From NCBI RefSeq assembly GCF_020882245.1, contig NC_083597.1:83306152-83370151 (forward strand): 64,000 nt of DNA. The letters are read 5' to 3'. A program made the position numbers and the translations under genes. Below are positions 1-13,660 of this stretch, one piece after another (the stretch's first letter is position 1; every line of letters begins with the position of its first letter). Origin of the DNA: Rhopalosiphum padi. Its lineage: Eukaryota; Arthropoda; Insecta; Hemiptera; Aphididae. Below the pieces are notes generated by a model. The model searched no databases, was not told the DNA's origin, and worked only from the letters and a program-made list of their open reading frames with translations.

Positions 1-157
1 AGGGGAAAACTTTCTTTGGAATTCTTTCTCACTTCCGTGACACCCTTTGCCGCGGTAAAACTCGAATTGGTGGGTGGTGGATGAATGTGGGGGTAGCGAG
101 GTCTACCGCTACCGCCACCACCACCAGCTGCAGTGGGATTTTTAATGTTGACACGTC
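1..157 (-). other. Possible partial coding exon at the window edge
   Basis: On the minus strand one frame stays open from about 183 to base 1 and encodes a basic, Gly/Pro-rich stretch (contains GRVNIKNPTAAGGGGG and RPRYPHIHPPPTN). A fair acceptor, a pyrimidine-rich run ending CCGAG, would start an exon at 157. A second minus frame is also open to a TGA near 37-39, so openness alone is weak. The acceptor phase does not fit a direct join to the hdc donor at 26484, since that join gives an early stop. It could be a later hdc exon after another one, an unrelated exon, or chance. Confidence 0.2.
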
Positions 158-159
158 CT

Positions 160-2240
160 CGGAAGAAAGTGCGAGAGCGACGTATTTATTTTTTCTCTAT
201 ACATAAGGAAATGAAGACTTAAAAACCCGCGGGGTGGTGTATGTGTATAAAAGCCGCGCGTTTAAGGGAAAAAAATAAAAAAAAGTGTTCCCGCATATCT
301 GATGACGATTATACACAACGGTGACAAATATTTGCTTACGAACGTTAGAAATGTGACATCGCCAGATTGAAATCTGTGACACGTACGGCGCGAAATTATT
401 CACAAAACCCTCGGGGTTTTCGTCGAAAAGAAATAATAATAATAATATTCTCCAGAGCAGAAGGCACGAAAAACTTTATATACATATTTGAAAAAACACG
501 AGAAAAATGATTACTCAAATACGAGTAGGTAACGAATCTATAAATTATATTAATCGTTTAAAAATTATGACAGATTATTTCATGTAAGTTGCTGTACAAG
601 GTACAACTGCTTAAAATATTACATTAACAATTTTTTGAGTACTTTGAATTCATATACAATGTATAGGTACATAGTTAAATAGTTTGTAGGCAATCTCATA
701 CCGACAATATTTCTATTCCTGCAAAATATCGTTAACACTCTTGGACACGAAAATCGATAATCGTAGTTGTTTCAAATCGAGTCGGTTTCCGTTAAGTAAC
801 ATTAATATTTCCCATAAAATACTTATAGAAGTATATCAGCTTGATTGAATGTAAAACAACACACGAAAGATTAAACACGTCATCAATATTTAAGAAAATA
901 TTACGTAAAGATTTAAGTTATAAACTGGAATTCATTTATATAAAAGTCGAGCACTTCAAAATATACTATATCGAAAGCGTGTTTAAGAGTCAGATAAAAA
1001 TAAACGATAACGTGTAAAATCACAAATTAAACGATATAAATTTGTTTGCTTAATTTTTTTTAATGTGCAAAATACAAATAACTATATTAACACCATTTTA
1101 ACACGATTAAACGTTACACGAAACAACGATGCTTATCAGTGATATACCTATATAGTATATAGTTTGTTTAAATAAATTATTTACCAAAATGACTTGGTTA
1201 GTCATAAATTCATAGTTACACAAAACGTATAGAAATCGATAAGCAAGAAAAATAACAATAGATCCTAAAAAATACAATACATACGTTTAAACGTTCGCAA
1301 ATTCAAATTATTCTAATTATTATTTTAATGATATAAAATGGCGCTTATTATACGTTCAACATCATTTATGACCCGATTACAAAAAACAATATTATTTCAT
1401 TTCAGTTCGACAATAAATAAAACACCGGCGGACGCAGTTGGCACACACGAAAAATTGCAATCGACGTCGGGCGACGTCGTCGAAAAGAGAGGTCACACTG
1501 GTACTCTGCAGCTGCATCTCGGTGTTCGCACCGTCGCGATACATGCAAACAACGATCAGATTATTTATTAATACAACTACCTAATATGAAATAAGTTTGT
1601 GTTTTGAAAAAAAAAACGAATTCAGATGTTATAATATTGTAACTGAATAACTGATAAACTAAAAATAAAGGCACTTAGAGTCTAAAAGTGTTTAAATAAA
1701 ACTAATAAAAATACTAACAATATAATACTATATGTGTTTACGAATTATTTTTAACATAATATCTCATTTGTTTCGTGTCGATAAATAAAACACATCACCT
1801 ACGTTGAAACCATTTCAAGCATAAAAAAAATGTAACATACACAAACAATTTGATACAAAAAGGAAATACAATGTCATGTGTTTGTCGATGTATTTTTCGA
1901 TTTCATATAGACAAGGGCGAGCTGAAAGGAAGTTGTGAGAGAGGGTGAAACTCGCTCACTCGACAGCAATAGTGTTGTATAATATAATATCAATAGGCAC
2001 TTGGTAAAATTCAAATTTGTTCGGCATTTAAAATTTGGTATTTAAAAATCTAGTCGACAATTTCAAAGACCACGCCCTACCCCCCATGATTTTTTTTTTA
2101 AGATCGTTCCTGTTTAAATCCACCAACAGGCAACAAGAAAGCAAAGCAAATAATCCTATATTATACAATATAATAGGATAAGCAGCAACAACAACCACCT
2201 AACTCTAGATACGAATGTTTTCGGTGTGGTATAATACGCA
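160..2240. other. AT-rich non-coding stretch with one CpG-rich patch
   Basis: This is mostly AT-rich sequence without credible genes. A denser, CpG-containing patch sits at about 1420-1560, where several frames on both strands are open (plus frame 1338-1571, and minus frames across the same bases). No frame carries a recognisable domain or a convincing splice pair. By position it is probably hdc intron. Confidence 0.5.
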
Positions 2241-2379
2241 CAGTGTCATACACACGCGTTCATACCCCCGAAAACGTTATACGATCCCAAATGTCCGTTG
2301 AGGGTCGAGGAAACGAAAATAACGTTCGTATATGATTGTATTTTATGAGGGTCGTGTGCGTGGGTGTCACGTGGTCCGT

Positions 2380-2640
2380 GTAGCGTACGGGGCGAAAACG
2401 CCGACGCCGCCGTGCTGCAGTAGTGCAACCACAAAAAAAAAGCGTTCCGTCGGGCCGCCTGCAGGCGCCGCCGGACGCGCGCGCCGAACCGACAACGACA
2501 ACCGCAGCGCGCGATCGATAACGCACGGCGACGCCGGCCGGTGCGCGCGGGGCAACGCGCGTACACCGATGCGAAAATGCACAACCACCGAAAACACTGC
2601 ACCGCCCCGCCGGCGATACTCGAGTTTCTATCACCCTATC
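2380..2640. promoter_or_regulatory. CpG-rich patch, function unknown
   Basis: This abrupt GC- and CpG-dense block (around 2440-2610, with GCGCGC runs) is set in AT-rich DNA. Frames are open on both strands because stops are rare in such composition. It could be an internal enhancer, an alternative promoter or an unmethylated island in the hdc intron. I see no recognisable protein. Confidence 0.35.
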
Positions 2641-4813
2641 TCTCTCACATCATCGTATACCACGGCCGAAATATTATTTCGCGAAGTTTTTTCTTTTCTT
2701 TTTCGAAACAAACACTATATTATAACTACAACGAAAATGAATCGAAATTGATCACGCATTTCGCACGCGTTGGTGGCGCAAGTAAGCGAATGTTATTATA
2801 TAGGGCGTGTGCCATTATATCGTATGGTATTTAATTATTGTTGATCTTGATATTACTACACGCAGACACGTTGTGACGTGACGAGAAGAGCAGCACAAAC
2901 GTTATTGAGGGGAGGGGGGGGGTCTAGTACAAACAATTTTTATGAAAAATCTTAATTTAAATATAATTATAAATAAATATTATTTCGCATAATAATTATA
3001 CAAGAGGTAATTTAAGGTCTGTATTAATTCTTTAATTATGAAAGCGAAAAAAATAAAACGGTAAAAACTACTAGCAACTATAAATAACTACAAGAATCAA
3101 CGAATTTATATCAAAACCGACTCTATTATTATAATAAGTTTATAGATATCAAATATCAATAAGACATAAGTATTATCTAGGACTTGACGTATTTATTTTT
3201 AGTTTTAAATTTTTACCCCCCAAATAAATATTTAAAATTTAAGTATTACATTTTTATTTAAAATAAACCTGAATTCGTTTAGTCCCTTTAGTTCTTATCC
3301 TTAATTTTCATAATAAGAATTCGTACTCATTTTCAATTGAAGCGATTTTTCGGCACTATATGTGTATTGATGTACCCAGGTTGTTTGTATCATCTACTTA
3401 AATAAAGCTATGTGATATGTTACCACTTACCAATGTCTCGTATATACGTGACGTCTAATTCGAGCGATATTTATAGTGCGACGAAAGCGCATTAGCGGTT
3501 TTAAGGAAAGAAAACTATGTTTTGACTGGCGTAAACCCGGAAGAAGGAATACGTATTCCGCTGCAATCTCCCCCTAACCTGCCTTAACGGTGGCAGCGGC
3601 GACCGTCTCGACAAGCTAATGGGGACGCGACCGAATAATAAACCCTCCTAAAACGACAACCCGGTACCGAATATACGCTTCCACAACGACTACAACACAG
3701 TTTACTTACACTTTTGCCCGAATAATAGCTAATTTTTACACAACTACACGACTCGTATATATGTATAAAATAATGTATGACCAATAAATATCCTTTTTTT
3801 TTAAATAACTTAAGTAATATTTCAGGGACACTAATACATAATATTAATAGTATTTTACTTATACACTCAATAACAAAATATGTATTCAATTTTAATAATT
3901 AAAAATTCACTCACATAATATTTCCCATTACTTTAAATAAAACTATTACAGTAATTTCTATCTGATCAGTAATTATTTTTTCTGGCAGGTCTAATCTTAG
4001 ATTTATCGACAAATTTATGACAATTATGTTCAAAACTTTAATAAGTAGATATCACAAAAATAATTAGTTCCATTTTTTAATTTTCTTAATTTGTAAAATT
4101 TTAAATTATTTAATATTTTACAACGTGGTTATATCTTTGCATATATTCTTGTAACCGTTCACCGTAGAATTAATTAATTCACCAAACTAAACTTTTATAT
4201 GGTCTAATAAGGTATTACATAATACTTATATTGTTACGTTATTTACCATGTCTTCCAGGAGTTACACTAGACACCTTTACACGTCTGTCGAATACTTAAT
4301 TCCACGTGAAGATTGGTAATAGTTGTTACTTATTATGTGTACAACGGATCGTCACAAAATGTGTAAGAATATGTGTGCAAATAAAGTTTGCAATCCACGA
4401 CCAGACAAACACGGCAGTGAAATTTAACACAAGTATAACCCACATCATATTATATTATTAAAAGTTGGCGTGAATCGCACGCGTTGTCTTTGATCCCAAT
4501 ATTGCAACGCGATTCAGCCGTATGTCGAGCATCGAAATTTTAATCATTAAATATCTATAATTTACGCGAAAAAAATGCGAAACACGCATACGAATTATAT
4601 TTCTGATATTAGTTTAGAATAACGTACAATGATTTTTCACACATGTATTTTGAACTTGGCTATAGTTTGATCGTAGATTCATAGTCGCGCGGTAAGAACG
4701 CTGTCGGTCGAGCCGCACCTATGAGACATTTACGTGATGTGTGTATATACGGTATACGTAGACGTGTTTTGCAAATCATTCAAGGTCTTCGAATGAATCG
4801 CGCCGATTATAAT
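2640..4813. other. AT-rich non-coding stretch
   Basis: There are no supported genes. It holds a G-run (2908-2922), AT-rich filler, and a small GC-richer patch at about 3560-3720 whose minus frame (to 3889) ends in AT-rich sequence and is not recognisable. Confidence 0.5.
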
Positions 4814-4818
4814 ATTAT

Positions 4819-4996
4819 ACAGAGTGAGCCATAATCAACGGATGGCTTTGGATTTGGTGTTACTCTTAGAATGGGAAGAGGGAAATGGGCCTGTGAATTG
4901 CCTTATACCGAAGTGGCAATCATAAATATAGCCAATGAAAATTTAACATTTTTTTTTTTTTAATGTATTTGTTTTTTTAAATTAAGCACACCCTGT
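4819..4996. mobile_element. MITE with perfect 5-bp target-site duplication
   Basis: The left end reads ACAGAGTGAGCC and the right end, reverse complemented, reads ACAGGGTGTGCT: imperfect terminal inverted repeats. The direct flanks are identical, ATTAT at 4814-4818 and ATTAT at 4997-5001. The 178-bp interior has no coding capacity, so it is a non-autonomous element. The flanks are AT-rich, so the duplication is somewhat weaker evidence than its length suggests. The superfamily is not assigned. Confidence 0.65.
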
Positions 4997-5019
4997 ATTA
5001 TTTTCGGTGGCCTCTCTGT

Positions 5020-5960
5020 TGCAATCATGCGTCGCTGTTCACGCGGGGGCGCATCCAGAAATTCAGCCGAAAAAAATTTACAAAACGCGCTGCGTGCATA
5101 ATCGGGTCGCGTTGTCGGGTACCGTCGGGTAGAGGGACGCGCGCCCGCTATTGATCGGCGGGCGCAAGCGGTCGGGTCGTCGGAAACTCGCGCAGCACAC
5201 GATCCTAGTGTGGCAGCGGCGGGAACGCTCAACCGGCAGACAAGTGCGTGGGTCCCGGCGACGGGGCATCGATGCACATTTCAGTTGGGCGCACGCGGCG
5301 CACCGGTCGGAGCGAAGGGGCGTGGGAGACGGGCCAAAGAGCCGTCCGGCCGGCGATCAATATTTTTGTCATATAACGGCGTGGCGGCGACGTGCAACGT
5401 TGTATACATAGCGCGCGGTTCGACGGCATGCAACGTTGTAATGACAGCAGCGACGGGACAGCGCACCAACGTGATTCAGTTGGTCGGTGGGTGGGTGGGT
5501 ACACGAAGAGTCCTGATAGAGATGACGGATAAAAAAATTTCCAATGAAAAAATATTCCCAGATCGAGTGACCGATCCTCATAGTCAGTGTTACGGAAACA
5601 ATAAGTAACCGAGTGGTGAAGTGGGGGAAATGAGTGTTTGAAAATTTGAAAACCAAAAAATTGAACGGATTTTAAAATTTTGTTTTTGATATGTCGGGAG
5701 GTGTTGAAGAGAACAGAGTGGCTCGAGTGAAGGAGAATTCGGGTGCGGGCGTGGGCGATTTTCGCGGTTGGTGTAGTCGGGTGAGCGGGCAGGCGCGAGA
5801 GCTTTGGGCACCAAGCACGCAACTCCGGGCGACCGCGGGGGGGCTGGCGGGCGGTACCCTAAACACGCCCGGCTGGGCGGCGGTTCGTCCGCCGAAAATG
5901 CGATCGCGCACGCTCAATCAAAGACAAGGCGACATACGCCGGCGCTGCCCGGCCCCAGAC
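5020..5960. promoter_or_regulatory. Large CpG-rich patch within AT-rich DNA
   Basis: CpG density is high from about 5040 to 5450 and again from 5690 to 5990, split by an AT-richer part. Many overlapping open frames on both strands (the longest 5229-5822 minus, 197 codons) reflect base composition. None shows a domain or a plausible exon boundary. It may be an intragenic CpG island, an alternative first exon or an enhancer. Confidence 0.35.
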
Positions 5961-5989
5961 CCGAAAATAAAAAACGTTCGAGGACCGGT

Positions 5990-8900
5990 ATAATAATAAA
6001 ACCCGAAAACAAATTCGCCGTTCAAACGCCCCGCTTATTTTGCGAGTTTGACGAAGATGTATTTAAGTCCACAAAAACTCATCAGATTTTCAAGGCAAAT
6101 CGATAAGCGAAACGAGAGAGAGGTGAATAAGTCTTTACAGGACTTGAATATAATATTAACAAAACGCAATACAATATAATTATTATAAATTTTACATTCA
6201 TGCAAAACGAAAAAAAAGATCTGCGAACGCGCTGTATTAAATTCATATCGTAAAAAAATATAAATTCGATGCATTTTTATGTGCGGCAAATCGATATCCA
6301 AACACCATTGCAGTCGCGTTGACAAAACGATACACAAGTAATAATATCATATTATTATCATATCGTTGTCGTCAATTTAGATGTAACAGCAAACGCACGC
6401 ACGCACACACACACACACACATTCAAACACCATGGGAGAGGCTTATGTTATTATTATTGACCTTCGTCGTGTGTTCTCGTTTGGCATATTATGCACGCAC
6501 ACACAAGCGCGCTACCGTCGATGCATATACCCGCCGTCTGCGGTTTATTTTTGTTTACGATATCAATAAAATAGTACACTCACAATATTAATATGTAATC
6601 TCATAACTATTATTACTATTTTTATGCAACCAAACCGATATTCTTGTCGAAATCCAATTTGGTCGCCGAGAGCCTAACGCACAATGAAACTGACACAATA
6701 CAAACTAGATATCTGTCATTGTAATATCCTATTACCGTGTTTATTAGTAATGTCGCATTCAACGGCGCGCCAATTTCGTATAGCCAATTACTTTCACTGA
6801 AATCGGTTCGATTACTGTTATATATTATGTAGGTGACTACGTAAAACCTTGAAGACAAGCCAAGCACATGCGACAGAGATGAAGACGACGAAAGAAGTTG
6901 AATTTTATATATTTTTTTTTATGATAATTTTGTCAATTTAACTTACATCAGGGACACCCAACACAGACCAAAACATGAGACTCGCGTCACCCAATTAGAG
7001 ACATGTTTAAATAATAAAACTACCAGACTAAATAGAACAATAAAGTTGACCAATTAAAAGCATAGGTACTTAACGAGTTATGGCTGCGGGACACAAAACT
7101 CAAAAATTTAATATTTTAAAAGCAATAGAAAAACGTAATAAAAACACTAAAGCAAATAAAAAAATTAAAAAATAACGTATTAACAGTCAAATTCCATTGT
7201 TTCATTAAAACCCAATTAAATGATATTCGTGTCTAAAAAATCTCAAAATGCAGTTGTTGTTAGTTTAACTATTATTTTCTTATTATAAAAACTTATAAAG
7301 TTATAACAAATGGGTAACCTCGACCGAATGGAAAGTAAATCTACATATTAAGGTCATTTAATATTTATTATTAAATCAAACAAAAATAAATTTAACGCAG
7401 TAAAGAGTACTTTAATTAAAAAATTATAAATGTATATTATTTTATAATATTTTAATTTTAAATAAAACTTATTCAGTGAAGTTATGTTTATTATGTTTAT
7501 TAATTAAATGTACACTAAAAATCTGTTATCGTCAGGTATTTGATAAATAATATGGTTAACATTTAACAATAAATAGTTCCGTTAAAAGTTAAAATAAAAA
7601 CAATTATTACAAAACATATAAATATAATTTGCATTTATGAATCACTAAAAAATAATGTACGATATTATTGCATAATAATTGCACATAATATTATAATTAA
7701 TAACTAATGTTAATTTACAACAGCGTAAATTAGTTCACAAAAAAAAATAATAATTAAATTAAAAATCATTGAAGAGTACAAATAACCGAGGAGACTATCT
7801 ACAAACAAAAATCAAAATTGTCGAGTGACTAATTTAACTTAAACTGATAATCATTGGGCATGTATAGGTTAGCCGATAGGTACACAATTATAACAATCAC
7901 CGTATGAAAACAGATATTTATCAATCAAATTACAGCAATATAGTTTTAAAAATGTCGAATGAAGTATGTTTTTCCAAAGACTAAAAGTTATTAGATCAAT
8001 AATAATTGCTAGTTCTTGTAAAATTTATTGTCAAAACTATAATGATGTATAATGGACGACAAGGCAGGAAATGTCAAAAACAAAACAATCTTTACATACA
8101 TCCTGTGCCGAGGATTACGACGTGTACTTAAATAAATTATTCTATAAATACATGCGACCTTGGGTAAATTTTTTATCAATTTGTCGTAGAGTAGGTGGCG
8201 GCGGTGAGATGTGGTGTGTTTAGAAAAAAATACAACGAAATGTATGTGAACAGTAAGCACTTGTGTGTTGTTATTATTATTATGCCATTGTTACTACAAC
8301 CAAAATATTAATATTCTATTAGCCTAGCCAGTCAGACAGAGTTGGCCAATGAAAGTAAAACTACACCCACGGATTGATCTGAACAATATTTCGATTTACT
8401 TTTAAATGCGACCGTTGTACAAACAAAAACTACTATGAACTCGTTTACGCTATAGATTAGGACGAGACTAGAGAAACATAGTATGCTATATTAATTATTG
8501 TTGTACAAAGGATGATTGATATATGATTGGTAGCGAACTTGTTGACGATACTCGATCTGTAAAGTGCTTAGGAGAAGTAATATATGCGCGTTTTCGGTGG
8601 TTGGGAGGACAAGAAACTGGCGCACCGGAAACGGTTCATCAACAGAAACATCGACAACTCGATATACTTTACAAACGAACGGCGGACAAACAATTTTGGT
8701 GCACTCCCCCGCACTCAATTGTTAATAATAAAAAAAAAAAAAAAGCTGAATCATAATAGTTATAACATGTACGTTACCTTTACGTGATAGGAGTTGAGCA
8801 TGTGCCGAGGTAGCCGATTGAATGTGCTGAAGTCCAGACGGCGGCAAAATATCCCATTGCCATTCATGGACGACTGCCTGTTTGACAAAAAAAAAAACCA

Positions 8901-9480
8901 AAAATAAGGTACAAAATTATTACATATTGCTAGTTATTGTGAGAGGGAAAAGGACTAATCACCACCAAATATGCCAACAAAGAATGCAATACTACATTTA
9001 TTCAACATAGATTTATAAGATAAAAATACATTTTTCCTCGTGTTATATATTTTCCATTTTTTTCATTGTATAATATGTTAACATATTGACAACGACACAA
9101 CGTTGTCACGTTATCTGTCTCTCAAAAAAAAAAAAATCAATGGAATTTTTTTATGAATTATGATAATAGGATGATCATCAAATTATTTTTTCAAACAAGT
9201 TACAACGCCTTTTTTTAATGAACACTTATGTACCTACTCAATATTATTTAGTGAGTACCTATAAATTTGTTTCACAGCCATAAAACGAATTTTAAGACTT
9301 GTGTAGAAACAAAAAATTAGGTTATGGCTTCGATTTTGGTGAATAAAATATTTCCCTCCCCCGCCACCACACGTAATTTTTTTACACAGTTACGTCACTG
9401 CGATACTACACTAACATAGGATTGTAGTTAAAAAAATAATAACAATAATAATGCGATAACAAAACGGATAAGTAGGACTA
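5990..9480. other. AT-rich non-coding stretch
   Basis: No supported genes. It contains a CA microsatellite (6394-6421), long poly-A and AT tracts at 7100-7760, and an A-run at 8730-8743. Short open frames around 8009-8260 and 8491-8787 have no recognisable features. Confidence 0.5.
6394..6421. repeat. CA microsatellite
   Basis: CGCA units run into an uninterrupted CA tract. It is a simple repeat with no coding role. Confidence 0.9.
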
Positions 9481-12400
9481 AAACGTATGCGCCACGCGAT
9501 GACTTGCACACATCATACACACAAACACACATACACACACACATGCGCGCGTGGTCGTCGATTATGGGAATGGATAATATCATAGAGAAATGGTGGACCG
9601 GGGGAAAAGGAAGAAGCCTTAACCTAGCCCAACGGACGGCGCGTTGTCAGGTGCGCAACCGCCGGACGTACGTTTACGTTTTCACGTTGTCTAACATAGG
9701 GAGTAGGAGGAAAACGAGGAATAGACGGCCGATAGTAGTCTTTTATTATTATTACTATTATTAACATCATAACACGCAACGCGCGGAAGACCATGCTCTA
9801 TGCCTGGCCTGGAGGTTTTTTGTTTTTAATTACCATAACCGATATTGGTAAAACATAATGTTCTATAATCGTGTGATTTACCTCGATCTCAACCACGACG
9901 ACCACTAGACCTGGTTTCTGTATCGTCGTAGTCGACTCGGCGTTTTATTATTAACGTCGTAAAAATAAAACTCACACCACACACACCGAAGTAGACGACA
10001 CAGCGATTTTTATCGTCCACGGTAGTCCTGTTTCGAATCCTCTCGGAACGGTTGTGGGTCATTGGTTGGTCTGTCTCTCTCGCTCACACAACCGACACAC
10101 GAGCTAAGGCAAAATCTCGAGAGAAAAATAATCGTTACGCAATAAAAGTATATATTATTACAAAATAATTTAATAATATAATATAGCCACGGGCGGTGAC
10201 GACAGACCGAACTCTACCATATCACTCTACCTATTAAATCGTACTCAGGGAAAAAATAGTGCACCAAGTGTGTTTAGTTAGTAGTTTTGGCGTCTAACGA
10301 GAGAATTAAAAGACTAAGGTAATATTTTGTGCATTGACGACAATATGGTGTATTGAATGACCACCGGCTTGAGCCCAGTCGTTATTCATTTGGCTTTCAT
10401 TTGTTTTTCAATCGACCGACACATTTCGTAAGAATAATTTATAATATTAATTATCGTCGAGAATCACATTATTTTATTCGCAATGGTAATCAAAGACATG
10501 CGAACCGTAAACAGATTTATAATTAATACGTAATAAGTAGAGAAAAAATTTCTCGATTTATTTAAAACGCAAAATGTTTTATAGCACACGCGACTATCAT
10601 GCTGCACTACTGCACTACTACAATATATTACTTATTGTCGATATTTTTCGTTACGTTTTTACGCGTATAATAATAAGCAATTTTTTTTTTTTAATATAAT
10701 ATAATGCGATTTTTAATTGCCAAAGAACGAGACATAATAATATTGTACACCTTGAAACTATAGTAAAATATGAAAATGTGTTTTCTATGCCGCGTTCCAA
10801 TCGGAGAAACTAGACGGGACGTGAACAATGCACACTGTAGACAAACGGGTGTGGTCAGCGCATACGTTATTATCATAACATATACGTACATAGTACGAGT
10901 ACGGTTAATGGTTATAACATGGAATATTATATTATTATAGTCTGTCAGTCAAACGATTCACTCGGTAATATTGATTTTGAGGAGCGCGCCGTCGCCAACC
11001 GAAATATGTTCTACACTGCGTACACGCGTGAACACACACTCGCACGATTATCGAGCTAGTAATATACGTACGTACTTCGTGTCGATCAAAAAGGAGGTGA
11101 AGCCTTTTCTCACTCGAGATACATGCGACGTCCGATTGCCCAATCGAAACGTGTAATATAACTTTTATTTTTTTAATTTTAAGTGTCGTAATTTTAAAGA
11201 TGTTATACGTCTTGTTTTAAAGATTAGCCCCTACCACACCAACTGTCGACGGGTGAAAAAGAAATAACGAAGGTTACTAGTGTTGCAGTCGTCCGCGTGG
11301 TCGTCTTCTCGTTTAGTACGAGCGTATAATATTGTAGAATTATATCGAAAGCAGTAGTGCTGAAGCAGGCAGGATAGTAGAGGCAACAGTAGCAGCACAC
11401 ATGCATATTGTTAAACAAAAAAAGATGCCACCGCAATCACTGAGCGGCGGTCGTTTATCGACGACAGCCAAAAAGACTTGTGTGGGCTTCACACGGTAAA
11501 AAAATATACGTTTAAAAATAAAAGAACCCTACAATTTCATCCAATCGCAACACGGGACTCCGCTGTTCATAATAATAATGGTTCCAAAATAATATATGTG
11601 TTATAACACAAAAACATAACCTAACCCAACCAACCCAACCAGTGTGACGGCAGCAGTGCAACGACGGCAATCTCTTATGGCGCATTGGAATAATAACTGA
11701 AGTGTACCGCCGACGAGGAACCGGATATGCACACAACCAGCTGGCACGGCGCTCACACATTTGAAAAATAAGAAATGTATTCCAGCACTACGTCCGAAAT
11801 TCCGAAATACGACAACAAATCATACAAAAACTGCGTTTTGACGAAAAATGTTTAAAAGGTTTAAGTTGCTAGTTGTTACCGCTAATCTGTAATCATTCAT
11901 CACTTTCCGAGTTTCCGACACCCATTCCTCATCTAGACCACCGAACCGCGGCGGTACGGCGGTCCACAACATTGCGAGTATTTTTTTCTACACAGTGGGT
12001 TCGACGAAACGAACGTAATATAATATACATGCATACAATGGTGCACACACAGGGTGAGTCACATAGAAGGGTGAGTGGCTCACAACGCACGAAAACAAAA
12101 ATAATAATAACATTATATTATTACCAACCCAAAATGTTATATTTACATTAAGTTATCGTAGGTCAAAATTTAGATCGCGTGTGTGGCGGACCTTCGATCA
12201 CTGTTTTCTACTGTTAGATAGGGCAGGCGGTGGCTAGTGCGTAGAATCAACGTACGGATTTAATACCAAATGAGATTCAAAACAACGATCACCTTTGCTC
12301 AAACGCCTAGTACACAGTTATTTATAGCCACAAAAAAGTACAAATTAAATTAACCAAAGAACAAAGGTGGGATGTTAATTGCGAAAAGAATGGAGATATG

Positions 12401-13650
12401 AACAAGTGGTAAAGAAAAAGGGCACGTTTTCAGTACGTAATACATTCTCGAGGATAAGGTTTTTGAAAATAAACATCGACTTAGCGAAACTATTACACAC
12501 GATTATAAAGTAAATCGCAAAATGGTGCGAATGCCGCTCAGAAAATTTTGATTACGCCGCGCCACATAATTGCATTCCAAAGCGTTTATACGTACCTATT
12601 ATGAAGCTGAAATTCGAATAAAAAACTACTGATTAAACAAAGATTATCTCAACTAGATACGTAGGTTGAACCTATATCACAATAATATAGCTGATATCTA
12701 ATACTGTTTTTGCCGTTTTCATAACATAAAATATACCATAACCGGAGTTTCCCAATTAAGCTAATCTATGCATACAGCCTGATTTTCAATCGTTCACACT
12801 CAGTAGTCAGTTGTAATTCATTAAAAATACATGTATCATAAAATTATGGAACTTGGAACTATATAAAAATATATAATAATATATAATATAAAACTATATA
12901 TAATATGTAAATTGCGAAAGTAAAGTGAAGTGGAAAATAAATTATCAGAAGGTTAACAGATATAACACATGCGAGTAATAAATTAGATACATTTACAGCT
13001 TTTATAACATATTGTCATATTGATGACCCTAAATGTTCCAATATTTAATATTGATAATGATAAATGTATATGATACGCGTCCTTATTAAGTTCTATAGGC
13101 CAACTGGTTAGATAAAAACAACTTCGTAAAGCCATCAATTCGTCAAGTTTGTAATATAAAAATATCCTACATTTGTTATTATTATTACAACTTATATTAA
13201 GTAACTACAGGTAGAGTATCATCGAGTAGACTATATAATATGCCGACCAAAAATTAATGGATTGATCGGTAGATGATGGATTGAAGGAAGGGGTCAGCGT
13301 AACCTAGCGTAATAGACTAATAACATTACACACGTTTTTAAACCAGAAACTTATTACGAGGTCTTTACATCGTCTGAGCTTTCGATCTGGTTCGAGTGTA
13401 ATCACGAGCTAATCTCACCCGACACTGCAACACATACATTAATTATTGTTATCGACAGACTGTGGACTCGGAATAATGATATAGGCGCCCAAAAGGTTGA
13501 AATTAGCATACGCGGGTCGGGGTCTCGTGACAATAAAACGTAGGCCGAGTGAAGGCGAGAAAACGAACCTTGAAAAAAAAAATCAAGCTCCGCGCGCGAT
13601 GCGTTTCGTTTGTTCGAAACTAACTATATTCGTGTAATATAATATTATAA
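9480..13650. other. Mixed AT-rich stretch with small CpG patches
   Basis: No supported genes. CpG-containing patches lie at about 9540-9740, 10970-11110 and 11220-11340. At 12049 there is a solitary ACAGGGTGAGTCACATAG that resembles the MITE end at 4819; I found no matching right end, so it may be a decayed relic. Confidence 0.45.
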
Positions 13651-13660
13651 TAATAATAAC

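Noticed and set aside
2246..2751. Several overlapping open frames of 76-139 codons
   Set aside because: Explained by GC-rich composition; all are mutually overlapping and Arg/Ala-rich without domains.
5229..5822. 197-codon minus-strand open frame
   Set aside because: It lies in a CpG-rich patch where several frames on both strands are open; no recognisable motif and an AT-rich middle.
10028..10044. TTTCGAATCCTC, like a tRNA T-arm (B box)
   Set aside because: No matching A box, acceptor stem or anticodon arm upstream.
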